In this document: positions 27,859-36,113 of the stretch, piece after piece
Layout of the letters: the number at the start of each line of letters is the position of its first letter
Numbering within the stretch: position 1 is the stretch's first letter
NCBI RefSeq assembly: GCF_003363715.1
Contig: NZ_QREV01000036.1
Location: 1-50,158, forward strand
Reading direction: 5' to 3'
Source of the DNA: Parabacteroides acidifaciens
Lineage (GTDB): Bacteria; Bacteroidota; Bacteroidia; Bacteroidales; Tannerellaceae
DNA: 50,158 nucleotides
Translations under genes and position numbers: made by a program
The notes under the pieces: generated by a model
What the model was told of the DNA's origin: nothing
The model's database searches: none
The model's input: only the letters and a program-made list of their open reading frames with translations

Positions 27859-29400
27859 GTGAAAAATAACAACTACATCTTTGGTATCACCCTGGTAGCC
27901 ACACTGGGTGGATTACTATTCGGATATGATACGGCAGTGATATCCGGGACGGTCGAATCGCTGCGTAAATTCTTTATTGAACCTTTCGGGTTACCTTTAG
28001 ACCAGGCAAATGCGTTGGAAGGTTTTGTTGTGAGCAGTGCCCTGATCGGTTGCATCCTGGGTGCATCCTTTGCCGGCTGGATCAGCCAGCGCTATGGACG
28101 GAGGCCGACGCTTATTCTGGCTGCCGTGCTGTTCCTGTTATCGGCTGTCGGTTCGGCATGGCCGGAACTCTTCGTCGGGATGCCGGGGAGCGGAGATCAT
28201 ACTTTTATGTATCTTTTTGTGTGTTATCGTATTCTCGGGGGCATTGGTGTCGGCCTGGCATCCATGGTCTCTCCGATGTATATCGCCGAGATGGCACCTG
28301 CCGACAGGCGGGGGAACCTGGTGTCGTGGAACCAGTTTGCCATTATCTTCGGTATGCTTGTTGTCTACTTTGTGAACTACAGTATTGCCTTGCAGGGAGA
28401 TGCTGCATGGCTCAATTCGATAGGCTGGCGTTGGATGTTTGCGTCCGAGATTATCCCGGCCTTGCTTTTCTTTGTCCTGCTGATGTTTGTGCCGGAGACT
28501 CCCCGCTATCTGGTGATGCGCGGGAAGACGGAGAAGGCCTTGTCTGTCCTGAACCGTTTGATGGGGAAGGAGAGTGCCGGACCCGAACTGGAAGAGATCA
28601 AGGAAAGTTTCAAGAGACAGGAACCTTCCATGCGCCCTTATTTCCTGTTTATGGGGATGTGGCTGGTGTTGTTCCTGCTTTCATACGGGGCATTGGAACT
28701 GGCCGGTAATACAAGTGCGCTGGAGATTGCCCTGATCGGCAGTTTCTTCGTCTCGTTGGTGTTCCCGATCCGTTCTTTCGGGATGCTGATTATTCTTGTC
28801 GGCGTGTTGCTGTCCGGTTTCCAGCAGTTTGTCGGGATCAATGTCGTGCTTTATTATGCGCCGGAAATCTTTAAGACGATGGGGGCTGCTACCGATGCCG
28901 CCCTGTTGCAGCAGATCGTGGTGGGAGCTGTGAACCTGTCCTTTACCGTGTTGGCTATCTTTACGGTCGACAAGTTCGGACGCCGCCCGCTGATGATTAT
29001 CGGGGCTTTGATTATGGCTGTCTCGATGATGGTTCTGGGGACGACATTCTATACGCATTCCGTCGGTGTCGGTTCGCTGGTTTGCATGTTGGTCTATACG
29101 GCTGGTTTTGCCATGTCGTGGGGACCAGTCTGCTGGGTGTTGCTGGCAGAGATTTTCCCGAATACGATCCGTTCGACGGTGATGAGCATTGCCGTTGCCG
29201 GGCAGTGGATCGCCAATTTCCTCGTTTCCTGGACCTTCCCGATGTTGGACAAGAACCAGTATCTGATGGAAACGTTCAATCATGGCATGGCCTACTGGAT
29301 TTACGGCATCATGGGAATCCTGGCCGCCTTGTTTATCTGGAAGTTTGTGCCCGAAACGAAAGGAAAGACATTAGAACAGATGGAACAGTATTGGAAATAA
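27859..29400 (+). CDS. xylE: D-xylose:proton symporter (MFS sugar porter)
   Basis: This 513-residue inner-membrane transporter of the sugar porter family probably imports D-xylose with protons. Sugar-porter motifs are visible: GGLLFGYDTAVISGT in helix 1, RYGRRP after helix 2, the PMYIAEMAPADRRGNLVSWNQ stretch read as PMYIAEMAP then RRG, PETPRYLV before the central loop, GINVVLYYAPEIFK in helix 7, DKFGRRPLM and PETKGKTLE. A GTG start at 27859 is chosen because the protein then begins KNNNYIFGITLVATLGG, with no extra residues. The alternative GTG at 27820 lies inside the palindromic repeat. Last gene of the xylose operon. Confidence 0.92.
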   Translation: MKNNNYIFGITLVATLGGLLFGYDTAVISGTVESLRKFFIEPFGLPLDQANALEGFVVSSALIGCILGASFAGWISQRYGRRPTLILAAVLFLLSAVGSAWPELFVGMPGSGDHTFMYLFVCYRILGGIGVGLASMVSPMYIAEMAPADRRGNLVSWNQFAIIFGMLVVYFVNYSIALQGDAAWLNSIGWRWMFASEIIPALLFFVLLMFVPETPRYLVMRGKTEKALSVLNRLMGKESAGPELEEIKESFKRQEPSMRPYFLFMGMWLVLFLLSYGALELAGNTSALEIALIGSFFVSLVFPIRSFGMLIILVGVLLSGFQQFVGINVVLYYAPEIFKTMGAATDAALLQQIVVGAVNLSFTVLAIFTVDKFGRRPLMIIGALIMAVSMMVLGTTFYTHSVGVGSLVCMLVYTAGFAMSWGPVCWVLLAEIFPNTIRSTVMSIAVAGQWIANFLVSWTFPMLDKNQYLMETFNHGMAYWIYGIMGILAALFIWKFVPETKGKTLEQMEQYWK

Positions 29401-29441
29401 TTCAGTAAGTTTGCCGGCAGAATAGAGTCGGATAAATATAA

Positions 29442-30227
29442 ATGCACATACTGAAGAAAATATTAATATGGAGCCGGAACCTGCTGTTGTTCCTGTTTAT
29501 ATCCAGTTTGCTGGCTGTCGTGGCTTATAAGTTTGTTCCTGTCTATTATACTCCGCTGATGTTTATCCGGATGTATGAGCAGTTTCAGGACGGCAAGCCC
29601 TTTAAGCTGGAGCATAAGTGGGTTCCGATGAAAAAGATCGCCCAGCCTTTGGCGCAGGCGGTTGTCGCTTCGGAAGACAACCTCTTTCTCGATCATCACG
29701 GGTTCGATATGACACAAATCCAGAAAGCCCGTGCCGATGCCGAGAAAGGCAAACGTGTACGCGGCGCCAGCACAATCTCGCAGCAGACAGCCAAGAATGT
29801 ATTCCTCTGGCCCGGAAAGACCTATCTGCGCAAGGGGATAGAAGCCTACTTCACCGTCCTGATCGAATGGATATGGGGAAAGGAGCGCATCATGGAAGTC
29901 TATCTGAACTCGATCGAAATGGGCGACGGTATTTATGGCGCCGAAGCAGTCGCGCAGGCGCATTTCAAGAAGCCAGCCTATAAACTGACGAAAGCGGAAG
30001 CGGCTCTGATTGCCGCCACACTGCCCAATCCCCGCCGGTTCAATTCGGCAAAACCGTCTCCCTATATGCTGAAGCGGCAGGCGAAGATCATGTCGCTCAT
30101 GGGCAAGTTGCTCAAGATCGAAATGGGGCATGACAGTGGTGATCCCGATCCCGAATCCGGTAGTAAGAAAGTGCGTAAACGGAAGAAGCTGCGGGCAGAT
30201 GCAAAAGTATTTACACAAGAATGGTAA
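29442..30227 (+). CDS. mtgA: Monofunctional peptidoglycan glycosyltransferase
   Basis: The 261-residue enzyme polymerises lipid II into glycan strands at the outer face of the inner membrane (GT51 family). One N-terminal membrane helix (about 13-30, NLLLFLFISSLLAVVAYKFV) anchors it. The GT51 motifs follow: VASEDNLFLDHHGFD with catalytic Glu78, RGASTISQQTAKNVFLW, and YLNSIEMGDGIYGAEA. There is no transpeptidase domain, so it is monofunctional. The C-terminus is a basic tail rich in Lys and Arg. It is followed four bases later by lipB, and the mtgA-lipB-dus trio is probably cotranscribed. Confidence 0.93.
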   Translation: MHILKKILIWSRNLLLFLFISSLLAVVAYKFVPVYYTPLMFIRMYEQFQDGKPFKLEHKWVPMKKIAQPLAQAVVASEDNLFLDHHGFDMTQIQKARADAEKGKRVRGASTISQQTAKNVFLWPGKTYLRKGIEAYFTVLIEWIWGKERIMEVYLNSIEMGDGIYGAEAVAQAHFKKPAYKLTKAEAALIAATLPNPRRFNSAKPSPYMLKRQAKIMSLMGKLLKIEMGHDSGDPDPESGSKKVRKRKKLRADAKVFTQEW

Positions 30228-30231
30228 TCAT

Positions 30232-30897
30232 ATGAATCACTTTGTATATCACGACCTCGGACGCATCGAGTATGAGAATGCGCTGGAACGCCAGACGGCC
30301 GCTTTCAATGCCTTGCTGGAAGCGAAGGCACAAAACAGTTCCGCCGAAAACCATCTGTTCTTTTGTGAACACCTGCCGGTGTTGACAATCGGCAAAAGCG
30401 GGAAAGATGCCAATCTGCTCATCCCGGAAGAGCTGCTTGCCGACCGTGGCATCTCTTTCTATCATATCAACCGCGGAGGAGATATCACTTATCACGGCCC
30501 CGGACAGATCACCGGCTATCCGGTCTTCGACCTCGATTGCTGGAAGTTGGGATTGAAGCAATATATCGACATATTGGAAGAGACGATTATCCGTTTCCTC
30601 GCTCTTTACGGCATCAAAGGCGAACGGTTGCCGGGTGCGACAGGCGTCTGGATCGATCCCGATGTGCCGGGGAAAGCGCGTAAGATATGTGCGATCGGCG
30701 TGAAAAGCAGCCGTTTCGTGACGATGCACGGCTTTGCATTGAACATCAATACCGATCTGAGCTATTTCTCTCTGATCAACCCCTGCGGCTTTAAAGACAA
30801 AGGCGTCACCTCCCTGGAAAAGGAGTTGGGCGCAGCGCAGGATTTCGAGTTGGCGAAAGCCCGTCTTCATTCACTCTTCTTAGACATGTTTCCCTGA
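30232..30897 (+). CDS. lipB: Octanoyltransferase LipB
   Basis: This enzyme transfers octanoyl groups from acyl carrier protein to lipoyl domains, the first step of lipoic acid synthesis. The family signature RGGDITYHGPGQITGYPVF is intact, as are the catalytic Lys in RKICAIGVK and the catalytic Cys in INPCGF. The start at 30232 (NHFVYHDLG) is preferred over the longer frame at 30130, which would run through the end of mtgA. The resulting 221 residues are normal for the family. The last base of its stop codon is the first base of the dus start codon. Confidence 0.94.
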   Translation: MNHFVYHDLGRIEYENALERQTAAFNALLEAKAQNSSAENHLFFCEHLPVLTIGKSGKDANLLIPEELLADRGISFYHINRGGDITYHGPGQITGYPVFDLDCWKLGLKQYIDILEETIIRFLALYGIKGERLPGATGVWIDPDVPGKARKICAIGVKSSRFVTMHGFALNINTDLSYFSLINPCGFKDKGVTSLEKELGAAQDFELAKARLHSLFLDMFP

Positions 30898-31832
30898 TGC
30901 CTTATACAATCCATTTTGCCCCTTTGCAGGGATATACCGATTCGGCGTATCGAGAAGCTCATGCACAAGTCTTCGGTGGAGTCGAAGCCTATTATACCCC
31001 TTTCGTCCGTCTGGAAAGGGAGGGTTTCCGGAATAAGGAGCTTCGCGATATCGCCCCCGAAGGGAATCTGTCGGCTCCGGTCGTCCCTCAGTTGATAGCC
31101 TCTTCACCCGAAGAGTTTCGTCGGATTGCCACCTTGTTTAGGGAGTGCGGCTACCGGCGTGCCGATATAAACATGGGGTGTCCTTTCCCCATGCAGGCGC
31201 GGCTGCACCGGGGAGCCGGGATATTGCCTTATCCTGATGAGGCGAAGAAGATGCTGGAAACAATCTGTGAATTTCCGGATATCCGGTTTTCCGTCAAGCT
31301 GCGCTTAGGGTGGGATTCGGCAGATGAGGCGCAGGCTCTTTTACCTTTCCTGAACGAATTGCCGCTCACGCACCTGACGCTCCATCCGAGGATTGGCACG
31401 CAGCAGTATAAAGGCGCTACGGACGAAGATGCTTTCTCCCGCTTCTACGCCCAATGTACCCATCCGTTGTTTTATAACGGCGATATCCATACACTTGCGG
31501 ATATTCATTCGATAACCGCCCGCTTCCCCCGTCTGAAAGGCGTGATGTTAGGACGCGGCTTGCTCGCTTTCCCCTGGTTAGCAGCCGAGTATTCGTCCGG
31601 CGTCTCTCTATCCGTTCAGGAAAAGAAGGATAAACTGCATGCTTTTCATGCGTTGTTGTTGGAAAGCTACAGTTCCCGTCTGGAAGGTGGAGAGCATCAG
31701 GTACTGGATAAAATCAAAACCGTTTGGGATTATCTACTACCTGATGCCGAAAAGAAATTAAGAAAGAAAGTCCTCAAAAGTACCCGTCTGGCTGCATACA
31801 TGGAAGCCGTAAAGGCGATGATAGAAGGTTGA
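30897..31832 (+). CDS. tRNA-dihydrouridine synthase family protein
   Basis: The 311-residue FMN-dependent enzyme reduces uridine to dihydrouridine in tRNA. The barrel starts IHFAPLQGYTDSAYREAH, and the catalytic Cys is in INMGCPFPMQ. SVKLRLGWDS and HPRIGTQQYKG supply the FMN- and phosphate-binding part, with FYNGDIHTLAD and GVMLGRGLLAFPW near the end. It overlaps lipB by one base (TGATG), implying translational coupling. Which Dus subgroup it belongs to, and so which tRNA position it modifies, is not clear. Confidence 0.9.
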   Translation: MPYTIHFAPLQGYTDSAYREAHAQVFGGVEAYYTPFVRLEREGFRNKELRDIAPEGNLSAPVVPQLIASSPEEFRRIATLFRECGYRRADINMGCPFPMQARLHRGAGILPYPDEAKKMLETICEFPDIRFSVKLRLGWDSADEAQALLPFLNELPLTHLTLHPRIGTQQYKGATDEDAFSRFYAQCTHPLFYNGDIHTLADIHSITARFPRLKGVMLGRGLLAFPWLAAEYSSGVSLSVQEKKDKLHAFHALLLESYSSRLEGGEHQVLDKIKTVWDYLLPDAEKKLRKKVLKSTRLAAYMEAVKAMIEG

Positions 31833-31836
31833 AAAG

Positions 31837-31996
31837 CACAGGTGCCTTATTGCTTACCACCACAGGCACCCTATTGCTTAGAACCAATACGGTTGATTGC
31901 TTAGAACCACAGGTATCCTATTGCTTACCACCAATACGGCTGATTGGTTGGAACCACAGGTACCCTATTGCTTAGAACCAATACGCCTGATTAGTT
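31837..31996. repeat. Alternating 23/24-nt tandem repeat array
   Basis: Seven units start at 31837, 31861, 31885, 31908, 31932, 31955 and 31979. Units 1, 2, 4 and 6 are 24 bases and open with CACAGG. Units 3, 5 and 7 open with CAATACG; units 3 and 5 are 23 bases and the last unit is degraded. Five of the first six share ATTGCTTA. The array fills the gap between the convergent dus and exodeoxyribonuclease genes and runs into the end of the latter. Confidence 0.85.
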
Positions 31997-32760
31997 CAAT
32001 CCTTAACTTCTATCACTGCCGGGCAATGATCCGAATGGACCGCCTCGTTCAGGATATAGGCGGCATCAACCTGTGGTTTCAGCGGTTCGCTGACCATGCA
32101 ATAATCGATGCGCCATCCCTTGTTTTTAGCGCGGGCGCTGAACCGGTAGCTCCACCATGTATATTCTTGTTTGTCCGGATGGAGCAGGCGGAACGTATCG
32201 ACGTAGCCGGCATTCAGGAAACGGGTCATCCATTCGCGCTCTTCCGGAAGGAAACCGCTGTTCGTGGCATTGCGCACCGGATCGTGGATGTCGATCGCTT
32301 CGTGGCAGATATTGTAGTCGCCGCAGAGAATCAGCTTCGGACGTGATTTTTGCAGTTCCACCACATAGTTTTGGAAATCTTCCAGCCACTCCATCTTGAA
32401 GCTCTGCCGCTCGTCGCCGCTCGTTCCCGAAGGATGGTAGACGCTGACAACCGACAACTCTCCGAAGTCCGCCCGGATAAAACGCCCTTCATTGTCGTAC
32501 TTCTCGATTTCCATTCCATACTCCACATGATCCGGCTCCCGGCGGCTCAGGATTGCGACACCGCTGTATCCTTTTTTCTGTGCACTGTAGAGCCAGGCCT
32601 TATAACCAAGCGCCTCGAACGGTTCGGCAGGGAATTGATCCGGTTGCAACTTGGTTTCCTGCAGGCAAAGCACATCGGGAAGTTCCCGGGCGAGCCATTC
32701 GGGAAGTCCTTTTCCGACGGCGGCACGCAGTCCGTTTACGTTGTATGTGATAATCTTCAT
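31996..32760 (-). CDS. xth: Exodeoxyribonuclease III / AP endonuclease
   Basis: This 254-residue metal-dependent repair nuclease cuts at abasic sites and trims 3' ends. The family blocks are all present: MKIITYNVNGLRAAVGKG, LCLQETKLQPDQF with the metal-binding Glu, VYHPSG, GDYNICHEAIDIHDP with the Asp/Asn pair, WWSYRFSARAKNKGWRID, and the terminal SDHCPAVIEV with the catalytic Asp-His. It converges on dus. Its last codons lie in the final degraded unit of the 23/24-nt array. A -7-like element (TACATTTG on the minus strand) is at 32785-32792. Confidence 0.95.
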   Translation of the reverse strand: MKIITYNVNGLRAAVGKGLPEWLARELPDVLCLQETKLQPDQFPAEPFEALGYKAWLYSAQKKGYSGVAILSRREPDHVEYGMEIEKYDNEGRFIRADFGELSVVSVYHPSGTSGDERQSFKMEWLEDFQNYVVELQKSRPKLILCGDYNICHEAIDIHDPVRNATNSGFLPEEREWMTRFLNAGYVDTFRLLHPDKQEYTWWSYRFSARAKNKGWRIDYCMVSEPLKPQVDAAYILNEAVHSDHCPAVIEVKD

Positions 32761-32784
32761 ATTTCAATTGTTATAATGATGAGA

Positions 32785-32792
32785 CAAATGTA
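32785..32792 (-). promoter_or_regulatory. -7 promoter element of the exodeoxyribonuclease gene
   Basis: The minus strand reads TACATTTG, a TAnnTTTG match 25 bases upstream of the ATG. No -33 element is obvious. Confidence 0.35.
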
Positions 32793-32816
32793 ATTAAAAT
32801 GAATCACTATCCATAA

Positions 32817-35800
32817 TTACAAGTCCGCATCCTCTACAATAATCCTGAACCCGACATTCATCGGCCGTTGCCAGGGCAGATACGCCTTGCGGACAGCCGA
32901 AGTGGAGTATTGGGGACGTTCGCGCCAGGAACCGCCGCGCACAACCCTCTTTTCTGCTTCCGGGTAGTTCCCCTTTTCCTTCAAGGGATAAGAGACGTAG
33001 CCGGATGCCGTCCATTCCGCCACATTTCCGTTCATATCATATAATCCCCAGGGATTGGGACGGTAAGAGGCAACCGGGCAGCTGATCAGTTGATGGTCGT
33101 TCACGTTCAACACCTTCGGCAGGAAGTCCCAGAACCGGCGCATCGGATCGGTCGGGCGCATCGGTTTGGGGTCTACGCCTGTTACGGCGAGGTCTACGGT
33201 TGTACTGTCCGCCAGGTTTTCGTAGCTGCCGAAATCGCTGTTGACAGAGCCGAACCAGAAATCATCTGCGCTTCCGGCCCGTGCCGCCCATTCCCACTGT
33301 GTTTCCGTAGGGAGCGAAGCTGTGCAATCTGACATCTCGCTGATCTTGCGGCAGAAAGCGTTCGCTTCTTCCCAGCTGACACGTACGACGGGCTGATCCG
33401 GGCGGTTGGCCGGATAGCCGGGCGTTGTATGATCCTTCCAGGTCTGTCCGATGTAACGGCTGTCGTGTTCCGGGAAGAGCGAGCAGAATTGCTTGTTTGT
33501 GATCTCGGTCGTACTCATCCAAAAGCCTTTCTTCACATCTGCTTTGAAAGCGGGGGAAGCTGCCGGTGTCCGGTTGTTGCCCATCACGAAGCTGCCGGCC
33601 GGAATCCAGACCAGGTCGATGTGCACGTTGGGGGCGATAGTCAGGCGGCGGGTCGCACCAGCCTTGTCCCCGCGCTTGACGCGGGGCCGCATGGAAGCGA
33701 GCTTGGAAGAAGATACGGTGTCTTTGCGATCCTGCGTCGAGCGCGGGAACGGGTCTGTCTTGTTTTCTTTCAGCCAATCGGCATAGTCGGCAATCTCTTT
33801 TTGCCAGTCTACCCGTACGCCGCTGTATTTCTCCGCCAGTTCCATCCGCCGCTCTACCTGATTCTTGGGCGACTCCGGTTTCAGGTCGATCTGTGTGAAC
33901 GCTCCGGAGTAGGGGGCGTTCAGGTCGATCCAGGTGTAGAGCGTGCGCATATCTTCGTCCGGGACCTGCACGCCGTGATGTCCGGCTTGGAGGATGCGGA
34001 TCAGTTCACTGTTGCTGACGTGGAACTCCGCCGGTTTCAGGACGTAGATGTCCGACTCCGGCCCCTGCCGGTAAACGTATGGATGCAGGTTCAGATAGCT
34101 CTGGTCGAACTGCTTGTTGATCTTCGTCAGTATTCCCCGTTTATAGGTGACCATCCGGTCTTTACGGAAATCGGGTTCGGCGGTTGTCCCATCGTGGCAG
34201 GAGACACAGTTTCGGTCCAGTACCGGTTGTACTTCGAGACGGAACGTGAAAGGACGGACGCCGCCTTCCGGTGTTTCCAGCCGGCGCGCCTGTTTGGCCG
34301 AAGCAATTGTACGCTTGGGAATAGGCATGGTGTTCTGGTCCTCATGGCAGCCGATGCAGGAAACGATCTCGCCCGGCATGCCCGTCAACCAACTGCGCAT
34401 CCATTGTACTGCCGCCCCGTCTTTGTCCAACGGTTGAATGGAGACAGGGGTATTGGCAGGGATGGTGAAAAGCGCTGAACCATCTTCCTCTACCGGAACT
34501 GTGCCTAACACACGCTTGATGTCCCATCCGCTCTGTATGCCCTGTGCGTCGTGGTCGGACGGAGCCAGGATATAGGCGTACTCGTAAGCGAAGATGCGGA
34601 GCGATTTGATTGTCCCGCGCGGGATGCCCTGTGTGCCTTCCCCTTCATAGATGTCCTGTATGAAAACGGTCGCTTCCTTACTGTCCGGCTTGATCTTCGA
34701 CGGGATGACGGGAGGCGTTTCGCGTTTTGCCAATGGGATAGGGGCGGTCAGTCCTTCGCCTTCCTGTTCGGCAATCAAAGTCAGGTTGTCGAACACATCG
34801 ACCAGATAGATTCCCCATAGTGCATCTTCCGCCGGCTTACAGGCAACCAGGAAATATTTCTCGTTCAGCGGGAACGGTTTCATAAACTGCGGCCAGACGC
34901 CTTTGACCAGTTCGTCTTTGATAAGCGGAACGATCGGACGGTCTTTGAACGGGAGTTCCTGTATCATCCCTTTTTCCTCTTTACGGCTTTTGGCAGGGTC
35001 GAAGATGACGAGCCGCCCCGAACGTGCTGTGCCGTGATGTCCGGAGATGATGCCGACGAAGCGGCTGCTGTGCTTGGATAGCGGTTTCATGTCGAACGTG
35101 CTGTTCGGAAAGTAGGAACCGCTGCCGTAAAGCGCCTTGTTCTCCGTTCCGTCAGGATTCATGTGCATCACGATACGGGAGAAATAGTGTGTCAGGTCGG
35201 TGTATTCCCAACGGGTGTACATGATGCGGCCGTTCGGGATCACGATTGGTGACCAGTTGCCATCCTGGTCGAATGTTAGGCGGCGCAAGTCATGTGTCTC
35301 GGGATCGTAAGAGACCAGGTTGGCAACCACATCGTCGCCATGTACGCAAGGCACGCCGTTATAGCCGATATTGGTCGTGGCAACCACCTTTCCGTCCGGC
35401 AGGTAGTTTGCATCGCAAAATTCCAGATCCGGCTCATCGACTGTAATCTTTTGGTGAAGGCCTGTCCCGTCGGTCTTTATTTCGTATATCTGCCATTTCC
35501 GGTTCGCATCGAGGGAGGAGAACAGCAGGCGGTCGGCGTCCCAATGCAGTTGTATGTCGGAGACGGGCACGTCGGCTTCCGGCTTGTAGATGCGTTCGCT
35601 CTTGACCTCGCCCCGCAGGTCGGACAGGATGTCGATCTCGGCATCATATCCTTTGCGTGAATTGGAAAAAAGCGAGTTGTAGTTTGCCGTCGAAGTTCCC
35701 ATCGACGGTCCCATAGCCTTACGGGACTTATGGCCCAGGCGGTAGCGGGCGGCTACTATACGATCTACGTCCAACAACGGGTTGGCAAGCATGATCTCCC

Positions 35801-36113
35801 GTTTCAGCGCCAGCAGTTTCCGGGCATTGCCGATCGCCTCGTCGGAGGCTGTGGCGGAAAGCGCTTGCCGTACTTCCGGCAGGAGTGCTTCCAGTTCGGA
35901 AAGTTTTTGGTAAAGCGTGGGGGCTTTATCGCCTAACGACTGTTTCGTATCGTCCAGATAGGCACGCATGGCAGACGGGTTTACCCACCCGATCTGTGTC
36001 TTCAGGTCGTTGATCTGTATCTGGCGTAACGAATCCACTCCGTCCGCAGTGGAGAATGCAGGCAGGGAACAGGAGAGGAGCGCCAAGAGCAAATATACTT
36101 TGTACCGGAGCAT
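32817..36113 (-). CDS. HzsA-like / cytochrome c / FGE-like fusion protein
   Basis: This is a 1098-residue exported protein (signal YKVYLLLALLSCSLPAFS). A helical region (about 25-150) precedes a beta-propeller-like region (about 180-480) related to the hydrazine synthase alpha-subunit fold, with VSDIQLHWDADRLLFSS and MYTRWEYTDL. Two CxxCH heme c motifs follow, CIGCH (586-590) and CVSCH (636-640). The C-terminal part (about 835-1098) is an FGE-sulfatase/SUMF1 domain with IPAGSFVMGNN, LPTETQWEWAARAG, and WGLYDMNGNVAEWTASG. The active-site cysteines of true formylglycine enzymes are missing: the segment after VRGGSW reads RERPQYSTSAVRK. Its start overlaps the GH105 stop by one base, so the two are coupled. 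The biochemical role is unknown. Confidence 0.85.
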   Translation of the reverse strand: MLRYKVYLLLALLSCSLPAFSTADGVDSLRQIQINDLKTQIGWVNPSAMRAYLDDTKQSLGDKAPTLYQKLSELEALLPEVRQALSATASDEAIGNARKLLALKREIMLANPLLDVDRIVAARYRLGHKSRKAMGPSMGTSTANYNSLFSNSRKGYDAEIDILSDLRGEVKSERIYKPEADVPVSDIQLHWDADRLLFSSLDANRKWQIYEIKTDGTGLHQKITVDEPDLEFCDANYLPDGKVVATTNIGYNGVPCVHGDDVVANLVSYDPETHDLRRLTFDQDGNWSPIVIPNGRIMYTRWEYTDLTHYFSRIVMHMNPDGTENKALYGSGSYFPNSTFDMKPLSKHSSRFVGIISGHHGTARSGRLVIFDPAKSRKEEKGMIQELPFKDRPIVPLIKDELVKGVWPQFMKPFPLNEKYFLVACKPAEDALWGIYLVDVFDNLTLIAEQEGEGLTAPIPLAKRETPPVIPSKIKPDSKEATVFIQDIYEGEGTQGIPRGTIKSLRIFAYEYAYILAPSDHDAQGIQSGWDIKRVLGTVPVEEDGSALFTIPANTPVSIQPLDKDGAAVQWMRSWLTGMPGEIVSCIGCHEDQNTMPIPKRTIASAKQARRLETPEGGVRPFTFRLEVQPVLDRNCVSCHDGTTAEPDFRKDRMVTYKRGILTKINKQFDQSYLNLHPYVYRQGPESDIYVLKPAEFHVSNSELIRILQAGHHGVQVPDEDMRTLYTWIDLNAPYSGAFTQIDLKPESPKNQVERRMELAEKYSGVRVDWQKEIADYADWLKENKTDPFPRSTQDRKDTVSSSKLASMRPRVKRGDKAGATRRLTIAPNVHIDLVWIPAGSFVMGNNRTPAASPAFKADVKKGFWMSTTEITNKQFCSLFPEHDSRYIGQTWKDHTTPGYPANRPDQPVVRVSWEEANAFCRKISEMSDCTASLPTETQWEWAARAGSADDFWFGSVNSDFGSYENLADSTTVDLAVTGVDPKPMRPTDPMRRFWDFLPKVLNVNDHQLISCPVASYRPNPWGLYDMNGNVAEWTASGYVSYPLKEKGNYPEAEKRVVRGGSWRERPQYSTSAVRKAYLPWQRPMNVGFRIIVEDADL

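Noticed and set aside
30130-30231. Longer start for lipB inside mtgA
   Set aside because: It overlaps the conserved mtgA frame by about 100 bases, and the extra residues do not resemble LipB.
31837-31996. CRISPR array
   Set aside because: Units follow each other directly with no unique spacers, two unit types alternate, and there are no cas genes in the window.
32817-33620. Active formylglycine-generating enzyme for sulfatases
   Set aside because: The fold is recognisable, but the catalytic cysteine pair near the C-terminus is replaced (RERPQYSTS), and no sulfatase gene is in the window.
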